This document shows, one piece after another, positions 22,010 to 36,700 of a stretch of DNA of 64,000 bases. Where the stretch lies: contig CM060732.1 of NCBI GenBank assembly GCA_030704615.1, positions 1,738,001-1,802,000 on the forward strand. The letters are read 5' to 3'. The first letter of the stretch is position 1, and each line of letters starts with the position of its first letter. The position numbers and the translations under genes are program-made. Below the pieces are notes generated by a model, which saw nothing but the letters and a program-made list of their open reading frames with translations, had not been told where the DNA came from and ran no database searches. Source of the stretch: Takakia lepidozioides (Eukaryota > Streptophyta > Takakiopsida > Takakiales > Takakiaceae).

Positions 22010-22740
22010 CCTCACTTTTATTCATCTGTCTCTCAACGAGCTTGCTTCTTCAGGGTATGTCTCTTCTCCTTTTCTCTCTCTTAGCTTGATTTTGCACTGC
22101 TCCTCTGTTTCTACCTCCACCTTCGTGGTTGGATCTTCTTTCACTTCCCATCTCTATGGCTTCTCACAGCGAACCTTCCCCTCGCTTGTGATCGGGCGTT
22201 TCCATCGGGCGTTTCCCCGTTTCCAACCGTCGTCATGTTGACAGTTCTTCTATCCTCGGTGCTGGACCCCTTGCTCCCTCTTCGCTTTCTTCTAACACTG
22301 AGACTGTCCTCTGGAAAGAGTCAGTTGCGTCAGTTTTTTATTCGTAGGAAGTTTTGGCCCTTGACATGGATCGAGGGCAGATGAGGCGTGAGCAGAACCC
22401 GTGAGCAAATTCCCTGATGCGTGAGCAGATTGAAAGCGTGGGCAGATTACTGATGCGGACCCCAAAACCGAGGGAACAAGTGGGCCTATAGCAGTGGACG
22501 CGAACTCCACTACAAGGACGCAGTGTCCATTCAATCGGATCGAAGACAGACAGGCTCCATAATGACAATGTGGCACAAAAATGTGATGAAAAAGGTTTTG
22601 GATGAATGTATGTGGGATGAATGCAAACGAGAATGGATGAACGCTGGATGATTCTCGGATGAAAAATTGCCCAGACGAGTAAACCATGGATAACTGCAAT
22701 AACATGTATCATCAGGGATGAGCATGCGCACGGAAGCGGC
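22010..22740. other. Unassigned, probably LTR end and simple repeats
   Basis: Pyrimidine-rich to 22280, then purine-rich with repeated GGATGAA-like words at 22570-22680. No coding domain recognised on either strand. Confidence 0.3.
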
Positions 22741-22742
22741 CA

Positions 22743-23116
22743 TTAAGCTGTCGTCAATGACAGCTTAACAAAGTCAAACGCAGCCCATGTCAGCACACGA
22801 TAAAACCATAGGGGGGGGGGTTTCTTTTTTGTGCAGGGAAGCAGGCCTAAAGGTGCCCGACACGGCAGCTCAATTCCGAATAGGGACACATGACATTTCA
22901 ACTGAGGGAGCACATGCCTTACCGGTAAGTGGGTGTGTGGAGGGGCTGCAGATTAAGGTGTCGTTAATGACATCTTAATTCCCAGCTGCCCTGTGCCAAC
23001 CTGAGAATTGAACCCAACGGGAAAAAAAAAAACGATTACATGTCATTGAAGAGGGAACACATCCCAAACATGTGTGCAGGGGTTGGGGGATTAAGGTATC
23101 GTCAACGATACCTTCA
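22743..23116. repeat. Cluster of three palindromes with a common hexamer core
   Basis: Palindrome 1 (22743-22768): arm TTAAGCTGTC, core GTCAAT, arm GACAGCTTAA. Palindrome 2 (22952-22979): ATTAAGGTGTC, GTTAAT, GACATCTTAAT (one G.T pair). Palindrome 3 (23091-23116): TTAAGGTATC, GTCAAC, GATACCTTCA (8 bp perfect). The sequence ahead of copies 2 and 3 is also related (CACATG...GTGTGTGG/GTGTGCAGGGG), so a larger diverged unit exists. A second cluster with the same core type lies at 61198-61520. Confidence 0.8.
22811..22820. repeat. G10 homopolymer
   Basis: Ten G in a row within the palindrome cluster. Similar tracts: C13 at 38907, G11 at 43657, G17 at 52416, G13 at 63465. Confidence 0.9.
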
Positions 23117-23119
23117 TTC

Positions 23120-24960
23120 GGTGCCCTTTCCGAACATGAGAAAACCAGAAAATCAAGCCCAAAAAAGAAAACCACAAAATCGACATAACATTGATGAAAG
23201 TGGATCCATTCAGAATGACTGGTCTCATTCAATACAGTGGATCAATTACATAGCATTGCTGCAGTCACGAAAGTGGAGCCATTCCAAAATATTGAAGTCA
23301 TTCAGCAAAATGGAGTCATCGTCAGAGATTGAACTCCTTCGGAACACTTCACATTTCAACTATCATATCTTGCTGCAGAAGTGTCTGCACGTTACTGGGA
23401 CCCATTGTGCATTGGTGAATGCACGTGTCTCGTTGAGGATCACAAAACATCATATGAATGTAGATGTAGTAAAGATGTTTGCATGGGACAAATTTTCCTC
23501 TCTTTCCAATGGAGCTATTTTATCGTGTTATCGAAGTCCGGGCATGTGCAATTTGGAAAATTCCCAATAGTAATCTCATAAGTCATGTCATGAAGAACAG
23601 ATCCCGATGTCACCATACTGTACACCCGCCCATAGCCTGGAGGGGGGACATTCACAATTTGGATAACCCAACACTGCAGGGTTCTTGCAGACTCAATTTT
23701 GCACTGGTTATCTGGACCTGCCTCAACACGACGAACCAGTTTTCCATTCCTTTTTGTTGGCCAGTCGACCATCCCCTTCTTAAAAATAACAGTAAATCAC
23801 TACTGATGTGTCTAAGGTACATTTAAGCACCGACACCTAGTTAAAAAATTTAATTAATTTTTCCTAGAGTATCCATTACTATAACATAAAATCTCTTTTA
23901 TTTTAATCCTTCAGATCTGCCCCCTCCACCTGAATGGACCAGATCAAGCCACTTGTTTTTCATCCATCCAGAAATCCAGCTTGTAATCCATCCATCCACG
24001 GATTTCATCCAGTTGCATCCGTCCACTGTTATACCAGTACTTATACTCCTTCTGGCTATATCACTTAGTAGTATTTCTTCAACCTTGGGTTTCCGCTGTC
24101 GTATGTAAATATAAATATAAATATAAATATAATTTACATCCCTCTATATATATATATAATACTTATTCTCCTAGTATTTAGACCCAATATCTCCAATCTT
24201 TTAGCATATATACAATGTCTCTTCTCCCCGTTATTTCCTTCCATAATTTGAGTTCTATTTTCCGTTACCTATACTTTTAAAGCCATACCCTCTCTATATT
24301 AATGCTGAAAGTTTTATATATTGCAATCTTATCCCTTATATGTATCTAATCTTTCTATATTAATTATATAAATATACAAATATATATATTGGATATTTAC
24401 AAGGCTGGTTCACTAAGCCTTTAATATTTCAGCATGTATAATAATTTCTCTATCGTACTATACCATAAATTGAGTTGATTAGTCCACCTTCCTCCTCAAT
24501 CTACAACTCCATATATATGTCTTTGTACATATTAGCTATATATCTTTAAAATAGTTATAATTACTTCCATGCTATGTTGAGTTCAGGGAGAGGCTTCTAA
24601 GCTTGAATGATAGCGCTCAACTGCCTTGAGAGTCTTCTGTTGGTGAGCACCCCTTAGTAAAAATAGGCATATTAGCCTGCATGTGCTAACCCAAGGGACA
24701 TCGATCCTAAATCATTCTTGGCGTTGAAGACTATTTGTTGAGTTTTAGACATACCTCCATACCATGTAGCTTTTAGAGTATTGTTCGCAAACTAAAAGCT
24801 ACGTTCCTGTAACTGCCAACTCCTTGTCAGAAACTTCAAAGGTATAGTGTCGCTAGAACTATGTAAGAAATAGTGAAGACTGGCTTTGTTTGATAAAAGC
24901 TTTTCTATTTCCAGGGCCATAAAGCAAACGTAAGCACAACCCTGATATAAAAATAATCGA
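23120..24960. other. AT-rich intergenic DNA with short microsatellites
   Basis: No gene recognised. It holds (AAATAT)n at about 24106-24130 and (TA)n at 24146-24160. Several ATCCATCC words occur near 23960-24000. Confidence 0.5.
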
Positions 24961-24969
24961 GAAAAGAGA

Positions 24970-25050
24970 CAGTATTGGGTTCGAACCCTATAGCATCAAC
25001 GATACGCATGACATGTCTTACCGTCAGACCACCCATCGACTTTAGCATGT
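24970..25050 (-). repeat. tRNA-derived SINE head
   Basis: The minus strand reads GGTGGTCTGACGGTAAGACA (A box) then, after about 30 nt, GGGTTCGAACCC (B box), the internal RNA polymerase III promoter of a tRNA-derived SINE. No matching acceptor stem closes it, so it is not a tRNA gene. The body would extend toward lower coordinates, possibly to about 24590. Confidence 0.6.
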
Positions 25051-25059
25051 AGGCATGTT

Positions 25060-27780
25060 TTTAAATTTTTGAACATTGTTATTTCAGTCGCTGAATATTG
25101 TTCAAAGATACCATATTTTTTGGTATTCAGCCATTCTTGCTGAGTCATAGTAAATCCTTTCACTGTTATTTAAATTCTATATATATATATGTACACCTGT
25201 CAATGTCTACAAATCCAAAACACCAAGTAGACAAAACATTTGATAGTGGTAGTAAAATATATTACCATTGGTATGGTTTGAACACTTGTTAGTGAAGTTA
25301 TAGTAGAAACTTTCACTGTTAGTTATTGAAATTGAAATGTATATTACAAAATATATTTTTCATAATTACAGTTGACAATGTTTGACTTAGGGTGGTAGAA
25401 TAAAGGACTTTGTAGTGAAACTTTTGATAGTTGTAGTGAAGTCTTTTTACTACGTGGTGCTAGAAATAGTGAAAAGTGGCAAATAGTGAAACTCATAATG
25501 AAATACTGACAATGTTGAAAACCACATCCTACTCTAGTGTCTTTGAGCTCTAGTTTAATCACAAAAGCCTCTCCTCTTTCACAATCCAAAGCATTAAGCA
25601 AAATAGGTGTCATCGCTCAAGGTTGCAGAAGAAGTAGGAAAACACAGGAAACATCAAGCGGCTGATAGATGCACCAGCATCGCCGCTTCTTATGACCAAA
25701 AACGAGCGCGTAATCTAAGCAGCTTGAACGACACTGCCACCACCCTATAATTAGACTCAAGCCTCTACGCTCATGCAATAGTACCCGGGAGTCTCCAGTC
25801 TCCAGCACATTTTGTGCGTGGATGAGATTCGCCTCTCCTCACAAGATAGGGGTGTACAGCTCAGGAATTAGCATGCAATGCAAAGGGACCCGTAGAGGAA
25901 CGATCCACACTGTCACGAATGTCAAGCATGCAAGAGAGACAACACATCCACAGAGCTGTAGAGCCACAAGTACACCAGGCTGAACATACAAGAAGTTGAA
26001 CCATTTACTCAAGGTGAGAGTGACCACATATCCAAAACCCCAGGTTGAGATGAGCCACCACCTGGCAGCTTAACATAGATCAACGAAATTCCTTCACATC
26101 CCAGCCATTGGAGCTTGAAAGGCTAGGATGACGTCAGCTTCACCAAGGGTTAGCTGTACACTGCGCGTGACATGCCAAGTATAACGGCCTAACGCCGTCT
26201 TCTACTAAATGCATAGGATGAACCTGACAGGTACAGAATGATAAAGCCGATTCTAACCAGGTCATAGGGCATCACAACCCACACAACATCTCTTCCAAGA
26301 GGAAGAGTACATGCAAAGTATTCCATCATCAACTTCACAACGATTGCTTAGGAAGTTTTGCACTGAAGAGCTCCATTTCATAAATATATATATTTGCTGA
26401 CGCCTCTTACGTCCACATGGAGAGCATGTATTCAAATGATTTCAACTTTGAGGTTCTGTACTTGTGGGAAACTCCAAATCTATCACCTAACAAACTTCCA
26501 GGTAGATCTAATTTAACCAACTGTTGAAGCCATGAAACGGCACACACTTGGGTTACTGAACTGTTTTTTTGGGGAGGGGCACATAAAGTCCCGGAATGTG
26601 TACATCTAACAGTAAACCTTCATGTGCATGAATGATACTCATAAGAGTGCAGACTTCTTTTTATTTCCCGCAGCTTGCTTTACAACTGGTTCTATTTTTC
26701 TTGGAGTGTGCAGGTTCTTAAGGCCAACCAGTCAATCGCGGTCCGCATTTAGCAGATCAGCATGTGTCCATTTTCTAGCAGTGGAACAGGCAGCATGTGG
26801 CGACATCCTCATCAGCAAAGCTCAGTGCACCTAAGGAGACTGCCAATTTGCAGTTTGGACAAGAGACTGGTCTCAGATGCAAATTGAGCTCGTGAGGCCA
26901 TTTTTTTCACACGCCAGCATTGAAGAACATGACTATTTTGTAAAAACTTCCAATGTAGTTCTTAGATGCTTGAGCTCAGAGGATGGATCAACGTCAAGGC
27001 CTGACTGCATCTACATCGTCCAAGAGACAAATAGGGCAAAAGCAGGGAGGTATAGAGTCTAGAGGGGCATGGCCTGTGTTCCATTCGCCTTCTGCAAAGG
27101 AGGGGGTGGACCATGCTCCACTATGACTGTCTGTCATAGTAACAGGCAGTCTTGCCGAGCAGGAGGTGAGCGGAAGTTGTACTCTTTCCGCAATGACGCA
27201 CAAGTACAGGTACCTGTACTTGGACTTCAAGGGCTTACTTTCAAAGCAAATGTTTTCTCAGTGCAATTGCAGGAACCGCAACACTCACTCATCATTTTGC
27301 AATCACATACACATGTAAGTGCTGAGAAAACTACTGACTCATTTACAACATAAAGATAACATACATGACCTCAAAGGGACATCACTTTTAAATTTCACAA
27401 AATGCTATCACCTAGATGCCTCTCTACCTAGAGACTGTCGAATACTTTCTTTACCTTTGTTTGATAGTAGAATCCTAGGCTCAGTATTTCCTGCAGCATG
27501 ACTCCACCATAAAAAGGGGAGAAGCCGTAGTCACTAGAGAAGCTCGGCAACACATGGCTTCATGTTGCCGCACTTCCTTTGTTGCAGGTACACAGGAACT
27601 CCTCAACATGAACAGATAGATGTTCGGGATGTAGTCTTGCCTGCAACTTTGCACCGCACCGTCAATAACCTACTGGTTACGAAAAATTGATTTGGCTCAC
27701 ACAAGCCAATCACCGACTATACCAGGTAAGGGTTCGAAATTCTTCAATTCTGGTGTACATATTTTACAGTACCACTCTTC
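25060..27780. other. Intergenic region downstream of RPB2
   Basis: No domain recognised in six frames. The part nearest 27780 should contain the RPB2 3' untranslated region. Confidence 0.45.
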
Positions 27781-27789
27781 ATCTACATA

Positions 27790-30700
27790 CTATCCGCCTT
27801 TCTTGGAATGCTCGCTTTTCATCTTGACTTCCTTTGTGAACATCCGTGGGGCAATGGCCATGGACATCAATTCTTGGAACAGAAGTTTGCACGCGTATGG
27901 AATGTGCACCTGCCACACCACCACCACTCTCATGAGTCTACACCTGACTTATTTATCCACCATAGCTTGGCACCCTTTGTCATTTTCCAGTATGAACCCT
28001 AGATTGCTAGGGGAAGTGGCTCTTAATTACGCTGGCATCGGCTGAAGTATTCTCACTCAATTAGGTACTAGTATCTTAACCAGTAACTAATCTAACGACA
28101 ACAGCACACATCCCCTTCCAGCTACTGACAGTATGGGCCCAGTTAAATTACAAGTGACAGTATGTGAGGTACTTGTACCAGCTACTGAGAAACATACGAC
28201 ACAGCACAGCAGAAACACGCACCTGAACTATATCTGTCTTGTTTTTACAGCCTCGGCATTCATATGTATTCTTCTTCAAATTGGCAATGGCTATTAGTCC
28301 ACAATGTTCACATACGTGAACACGGTAAGCATCACTTTGGTCAAACAGACGCTCCTTCAAAAAGTGGGCGGCCCCATGCGCAATCATGCAATCTCGTTCC
28401 ATCTCACCAAACCGCAGGCCTCCATCTCGAGACCGCCCTTCAGCAGGCTGGCGGGTCAATATTTGGACAGGACCACGCCCTCTTGAATGGATTTTGTCAT
28501 CCACCATATGTTTTAGCCTTTGATAATAGGTTGGTCCCAAGAAGATCATGGCACTCAACTTTCGGCCAGTATGCCCGTTGTACATCACCTCAAAGCCCCT
28601 CATCTGATAACCACATTTGTGCAGCGCCTTGCTTATATTATCCACCTTCAATTCCCCAATCACAAGTGAGTGAGTTCCCACTCTGATAAAGAGTAGAGAA
28701 AAGTTAACATTTGTGGCAATTTGCTCCTAAGGAACAACACACTAGAGCTTACTTGAGAACATGGATAACTCAAAGACATGAAATATGTGATCTTGTGATT
28801 TCAGTTTCAAGAGTTTAAAACTTGTCACCAAACTGCCTACCCCGGAATTTGTCTTTTTAGTACCCAGTGTCTCAGGCACAGAAGGAACACGCTGGGGCCC
28901 ATGCAAATGGTCATACAGAAGATGTCTGCACAGGAAACCCTTATCCAACTAAGCTTTCAAAATGGGGGGAAAAAAGGACAAAACTTGTGACCTACCGTCA
29001 CATCTGTAAATGGTGTTGCATCACCTTCCTTGCCCATGTGGGCAGCAACTTTGCCCATGATGCACTCGATAAGCTGACCGATGGTCATGCGTGAGGGAAT
29101 GGCATGAGGATTCACAATAATGTCAGGTGTTATGCCCTCTTGCGTCCAAGGCATATCTTCCTGCGTATAAGTCATGCCCACCGTTCCCTTCTGCCCATGT
29201 CGACTGCTAAACTTGTCTCCTATTTGAGGTATTCGGATTGACCGAACCCTGATCTTCACAAACCGCAGTCCATCAGCGTTGGTTGTCAACAGAACCTGCA
29301 ATCCAATGGCACCCAACTCTCAGCTCTCTTCCCTCCCCAAGTATGATACAACACCATGTTTAGACCACCCTGCCTCTTCCCTCTCCTTCACAAACACAAC
29401 TGTGCAAACCAGCATGCAACGCATATTTGATCCCCATGGTCAATGGGCAACAGAATAATGTGTCCACTACATGCAGACTGGTTGGGTGAAAACCTGATCA
29501 ATCATGCCACTTTCACTGTGGCGCAAGCATGTGCTCTGGTCACGCTTGGTGTAGCGCTGTGCTTGACTGGCATTGTCGTCCTGGGGCAGAGGTGTGGTCT
29601 TGCCAATTATCACATCCTCGCCTGACACACGAGTACCCTGCACCCTCCTCAAACATGTCAGTGCCAATATACAGGAGTTCACAGTCATGGCATGTTTGAG
29701 CACATTTTATTTGCAAGCATGTAATGATGTAATAATCATAGAAGAACTCCCACATGGAATGACTCTCCCTAATTACCAGCATGGCACTTTGCCTACAAGA
29801 AATAGATGCATCCTTCACTAACTTCTCACATGTGACACCATGATAGCATGGGGAAACCAGTTGGAAATACAGAGCTAGTTCACAGGAGGCCAAGCTTGAA
29901 TTCCAAAATAGTATTGTGAAGCTTACTGGGGGGGCAAGTCCATCATCATCCAACTTGTCATAAGACCCATGCCGCATGCCCTGCCACCCATCCAACCGTA
30001 GTCGGCCAGTAACGTTGAAAAAGCATTTTACACGAGTTCAACAACAATCTAGGAGCATCTAACCACCAAAAGAATAACAGAAAGTTTTCCTCACTGACAA
30101 GCCTACACTAGTTGTACAATTAGTAGAACCTGACGGGATGTCCAAAAGTCAAACAACCCACCCTCAAACAGCAATAAAACTTTGGCATCCTTGCTACAGT
30201 ACATAATCTCCACTACAATGAAGATAATGCAATGTAGCTCCACAGGCAACTCACTGTAGTGTTCTCCCTGTTTGGTCGCTCAAACTCCTCTTTGATCAAA
30301 GTGCCTTGCTTTTTCTCCTCATCCCTGATTCAAACACACAATTCCATACAGAGTTACATAAAAACTGTGAGTTGAGAGGCTAGTAAATCAGCACACGCAT
30401 ACAAGAACATCTTTAGAACTTTTCGCCTGTGTGTATACACCCAAGACATCGACTCCAACTCGTCAACATTCTGTACAATCAGATAGCCATCTGAAGAAGG
30501 TCCATCAAAGTCACAAAACGAAATGTGGAGAGAGTTTTTAGTGTTCCTTAAAATCCACTTCAATATCAAAAAGCCTTTCGCTTCCTTGTGGCAATGTAAG
30601 TGCCCTAAACCTGCCCCTGATTTGTAGAGGGAGAAAAGGAAACACTAATCTTTTGTATGGTCATAGGCTGGCAGTACGAGATAATTGCTTCCAAAATACC

Positions 30701-33700
30701 TGTAGGATCGATAAAAGATGGAGCGGAAGAAGCCACGATCAATAGAAGACTGGTTCATGATGACAGAATCCTCCTGATTGTAACCCGAGTAGCAGGCAAT
30801 GGCGACTACAGCATTCTGCCACCCCATACCCTCACTAAATTAATATGGTCTAGGAAAAGCAGGTAATAAGCATGGCCTTTCGATCCAATCTTAGATGGCA
30901 CTTTGTGACGAATATAAGAGAATATCTACAGCAACTAAGAATGTCACAACACAGAATGAACAGTATGTAGGTAGCACTCAAACACAGCTCAAGAAACGTG
31001 GAAACACAATGCAATTGAAACAAGGCTTACAATGCCGGCAGGGAGTTGCCGAAAATGCAGGTGCTCCATGGCTCGTGTTGTCACAAGTGGCTTTTGAGGG
31101 TAATACAGCACGTAGGCCAGAGTGTCCTGCTCCCACATACACCAAGTACCTCTTACAGTTCCCTTATACTATTTGAAGCTATCAATGACCTTCCCACTTC
31201 AAATAACTATGGAGAAGAGCATAAACAGTTTGTTTATGCCATTAATAGTACAAGTAAAGTTGGCCACAATAAAACTACAGACACACAGTCCAATTTCAAC
31301 ACAGCACTCGTATACTGACCATGCGGAGTTGATAATTTGTGACATAGATGCCCATTGCCTGCTTGCCCATAGCAGATTGATAGGTGTTACGTGGCGACTG
31401 CAAAACACAACACTTCGCCATTACACATTTGGCTCTCCCAACAAACTAATGCTCCCACAAGTATGGAGGTCAGATGCACATGCAAAATGAGCAAGAAGTC
31501 CTCAACTAACTTGAAAATGCCAAAAAATTACACTTAAAAGTGTGAAGCGAAGCGAAATTACAGTTAACAATCACACATCAAATATTAGGGCATAGGATGA
31601 TACCTGATTATGATCAGGAAAAGGAATGATTGAGCCACAGACCCCAAGAATCATGGAGGGATGAATTTCACAATGTGTGTACGTGTCTGAGTAGGCCTCC
31701 TCAGGATTGTTTCTTGCATTTACCAAATCCTGCCATCATTGACCAAAATTAGCCCTCTTACACAAACTAGTGTGCCCTCATGTTGGCGTTCTCACCTGTA
31801 GGCTGGAACCATTACTAACTAAAGATCCGAAGAGGTCTTTAGTATCATCCCATTCCTCTCTTTCCTCCAGTCACTCCGTCCACTTCTTCATGTCATTATT
31901 AACAGTTTGAATGTCCTATTACTGTTTCGTAGTTTATTCATTTGGAGCAGCTATTTCCTCAGAATGTCTATGAGAGTTGGCAATGAATGTCTTTTAAAAC
32001 ATCTCCCCAATTGTAGTTACGAATAAAACACATGTCACGTCCACCATACCGCAATTGTCATGGAGATCATGGTTGTCTCCTCTTCCTCTGTGTCCACATA
32101 CTCAATGAATCCTTTCGACACCAAGTCGTACCACCCACTTTCGGGAGCCTCCTGCAAACGGCAGATGCCGTTCAGTACATTTAGTAACATCAGCTCCCAT
32201 CCACAATTTAGTGCCACCTATCCCAATAAAACACATTATATCAAAGTTCATTGAGAAAGACAGACTCCGCACCTTCTGCTGCAGAGCTCGCACATCTTTT
32301 TTCTTGATAAGCAGCCGTTGCTTCTCTACAATGAAGAGAGGGCGACTGCAGCGGCCATAGTCTGTATAAAGCCGCAACTCCTTGAGTCGGATGTCTCGCA
32401 CTACTCCCACTTCTGTGTTGACATCAACCTGCCTCAGAGACATGTCAGCACCAATCTTCAGTGATCCCTAAGTTCTCTCCATCAAGCTCGTTCTGAGATG
32501 TGGAAGTATTTAGCAGCATCATTGAATTGAAGTTCGCTGCAACACCCTCCATCATCCCCTACGGCCAGTCTCATCATTCCTGGCAGTGGAACAGCCTACA
32601 AGGGACCATACCTGTCGACGAAGCTGTCGAAGAGTACGCACGAGCAGCTCAGGGTCACGATGAATGCCAACCCAGAGGCCGTTCACAAAAATCTTTGTTG
32701 AATTGGGAATAACAGCTGGAGATATTTCCTGCAATGTAACTCCTGGTCAACTTACAATTGTGCCAGTACACAGATATCCAAATATGCATTTCACAACTTG
32801 AGAGTAAGGAATCTGACCTCAAAATTTTCAGTACTCCATTCTTCCAAAAACTCCAGGATGGGGTTAGCAGCTGAGCCAACAGTGATGTAAGCCATAAGGG
32901 CCAAATTCTTTACCAGCCCACAGGCCTGCCAGAGCACAAACACAATTACACTTCATTTGGAAAGGCGACCATATGTGGAGCAATGTGAGAGCTTAGTAAA
33001 CTCTGAAGCCACATACGTAAATAAGCATAAATCGCAGCACAATTTCCAATTATGAGGAACAATGCACACCTGCCCCTCTGGAGTTTCAGCTGGGCACATC
33101 ATGCCCCAGTGAGAATTGTGCAGTTGCCGGGGCTTGGCCAGCTTTCCTGGAAAACGAACCCCAGTATTTGGGAGTGAGTGAAGTCTCTGTACCTTAAGCC
33201 TCCGAGAAAGAACGAAATAAATGAACTGGAGGTACATTGGACGTAATTAAAAGACAATGCCAACCGTAGTGTCCTCACCTTCACGCCCAATTGGAGAGTT
33301 GAGTCTGCGCAAATGTGAAAGCGTTGAAGCGTAAGTTAAGCGATTCAGCACCTACATCAGTACCATTCCAGCATGTGATGGAAGGATTGTCCCAAAATCC
33401 AACTGTCAAAATCATGCCTACATAAACCGCCAATGTCATAGTTACCAACTTCAGCAGGGATCCTTGAGCATCCAGAAGCACTTGGAAGGCACGGACTGTA
33501 GCATTCATTAGAGAAACAAACCCTAGATAGCTGATTCTTACTGAAGCCTGCACAGGAGACAATCTATTAAGAATGTCCCGAAGGCAACCACAGATGGTAG
33601 TCCTGGAATGATGTCCGACTAGCACCAGCCACCAACATGGAGAACAAGTTAGCGAAATCGCCCAAAGCAGCAGTCACACGTGTTAACGCTATGTTCAGAA

Positions 33701-36700
33701 ACTAGAAGAGATCATACCTGCGACACACCTGCCCTTACACCAGCTGTATTTGCTTGGCCCCAATTTCCAGTAGCCAGAGAGTACTTCAAGCCGCTGGTGA
33801 TGGTCTTCGCCTTGACTGCATATGCCAAATTTATCTCCTTCCCATTGTCGACACACTGTTCATGTACAAGCAGCCAACCCAACATGTGAAGAAACAGGCA
33901 TGTGTGTTTTTGTGAATGTCAGGTTCAGACATGCTAGATTGTTGAGTGGAAGAGACTTATGACAATCCATACTTACATTGTGGTCTGACTAAACACATTA
34001 TTGGCTACAAAGCTATGGCACGTCTTTAATGACAAAGAAGTCTACTTACAAATGTATTCTTTGTACCTCTCTTCACACACAAATTGGGCGATAGGTTTGT
34101 TACTTCCCCTCCCCCCGCACCACATGTTACATTCATCATGCATGCAACGAGCTGAACTACATCTCAATATGCAAACGGGATATTATCAGTCTCACAGTTG
34201 AATTTCGAAGACTTTCATCCTGGAGGGGCCACATCCCCTACGTTCCACTACTGAAATACTACAGCATCTGTGTTGTGTAGTGCCAAGCAGACACAAATTT
34301 GTCTCGCACGTTCTAAAACATATAAAAACAGAATTCTCTAATAACCTTCACAATCTGTTCCCAGATGGTGCAAAAGAAAGCCCATTGCACCTGTTTCTTA
34401 ATACTGAACACCACCCCATGGGCCATATCACCCCACCTGTCCCTCTCACATAAATGTGCAGAGGTTCAAGCTTTAGGGTGTACCTTTTGCAAATAGCCTC
34501 GCACATCCTTGGTGAGCTTCCGGAATAGCTGCACAAGCACAACCAACTTTCAAATATCATCTTCATTCCTCCTCCATTCCGACTTGCATTATAGAAATCC
34601 GAAATTTCACAGCAGTCCAAAACAGATCTTCACCACTCAAGACCCAGTTTCATTTGAGCTCATCAAAGTTGCCATCTTCGTAAGAAAAGCACAAGCAACG
34701 TGCACATACCATACGAAACAAGCCTCCAAGGAGAGGCCCAGCAAGATCTAGCCGCTTATTGCCGTAGTGATCCCGATCGTCCTCTGCTCGCCGTTCCAAC
34801 GCCACGAGGAGCAGACGATGGATAATATACCTACCCATACATCAGCATCATTGATGCCAGCTCAGTTGCTTTGATGCTTCTTTGAAATGAAGAGAAAGGT
34901 TTGCAATGCGTAATTGGTATTTGATATTTTTGGCTTCCAGTCAGGAGCACGCACCCAAAGAAGTAAGCCTTCTTTGTCTCACAAAACTCTCCTACCCCCA
35001 CATGAGGCAGCATCTCCTTCTGCAAAATCTCCTTAGCATACCTGCCAAGCCACCAACCTCTTACACCCCTGCACAACTACTACCTGAATATGCCTGCTCC
35101 ACTCTCCAAATCAAACGTGTTATCAGTGTCTACATCCAGCTTTCCTACAGAGAAGAATAACCCTCTTAAGGAGAAATAAGTTTCTTACCCACATGTCACA
35201 ACACACATCAATGCCTGCATCATATCCCAATAAGGCAGACAGACTAACATCAACATCTGCCACTCACTTGATACGTTTCTCCCTTGTGACTCCGACAGTA
35301 GAACCTCGCTTTCCAATGTAGTCAAGTGCCACCTGGCACAGAACAAATAACAAGCCAATGAAGCAAATCCTTGCATGAACAAGAAACGGAAATCAACCTC
35401 TTGTACAAGAGATAGACATACCTGTTGATTTTGGATCACAAATGCTTCCTCTAGAGAAGGCCTCAACAATTCCATCATGACCGTGTCGCTAAAGTCATAG
35501 CAGATGTGCTCCAATATGTCCTTGTCCGCCACAAAGCCCAATGCTCGAAATACTACGATGATTGGGACCTCCGAGCGTATGTATGGTAAGGTTGCTCGGA
35601 TGTATTGCCCAGAAGAGCCCTGCACGGCAGGTTACCATGCAAAGTACATGTAAGTCTGACAAAAAACCTCCAAGCAACCAAATAACAACTTGAAGGACAA
35701 GTCTATCCAGAAGGCAACACTATCTATTTATACCTTTATACACACACACACACACACACACACTACATGCTGTACACTGTCAGTAAGGGAATCATTATCT
35801 CAGCCCACAGTATCATATTGACATAGTACAACAACAGGATACTTCTCATTTCCAATCCACGTCACAGGGCCCGCTAGAGCACAGTTCCATCTTGCATGTA
35901 GGATGCCAATACCATGCGAGATACCTGTGGCAGTTCGGCATATAAATTCTAACCCAACAGAGCTTCAGTAGCGAGTGATCATTCACTCCAGCCTAACTAC
36001 ATGCTCTCCAGACTGTATGAGAGAGTCGGCCATTATGTCGCTCACTGACTCTCCTTTCCACCTTATTTGTAGGAAACGGGCTCCATGGACTGCGACTTGT
36101 TGGGTGCCCTTTCCACCCACTGACGTCTCAGTTGGATTGACAGTGGGCACCCGATGTGTGATCATATATGATGTACACACATCAATATAATGCAATCATG
36201 ACGGCATAACAAAAGTATAAATACGCCAACTATTATTACCAGTCACTCAAGGAGATTAGATGCTGATAGCTCATTGGATGTGAGTCTCCAGCATCTCCTG
36301 CAATGGTTGAGTGGTACAGCTTAAGACTACGTCCTCCACTCAACCCGTCCTCTCTCTCTTTTCAAGCCCAGAAGCTGATAAAGGGGTATAGCCAAGGAGA
36401 ATAACTGACCCCTTTTGCACCAGCTCTGGAGAGCATCCGGACAAACATGCTACTTGCAGGCCTGTTCTGTGTCTCAGCCATCGAACGCACTTCGGCCACA
36501 AATGCGTACTTGTTGGGCTGTCTCTTCTTGAACACATAAACATGGTTGGTGCTCATTTTCTCTTGAGCAATTAGCACCTTCTCACTCCCATTGATGATGA
36601 AATAACCTCCTTGATCATATGGGCACTCCCCCAGCTCTGTCAGATCTTTGTCTGAATTCTGATACAATGTGCAGTAGCTCGACCTCAGCATGATGGGCAC

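Noticed and set aside
22292-22712. Minus-strand frames of about 130 codons
   Set aside because: Arise from GGATGAA-like simple repeats; two frames overlap over the same DNA and neither has a domain.
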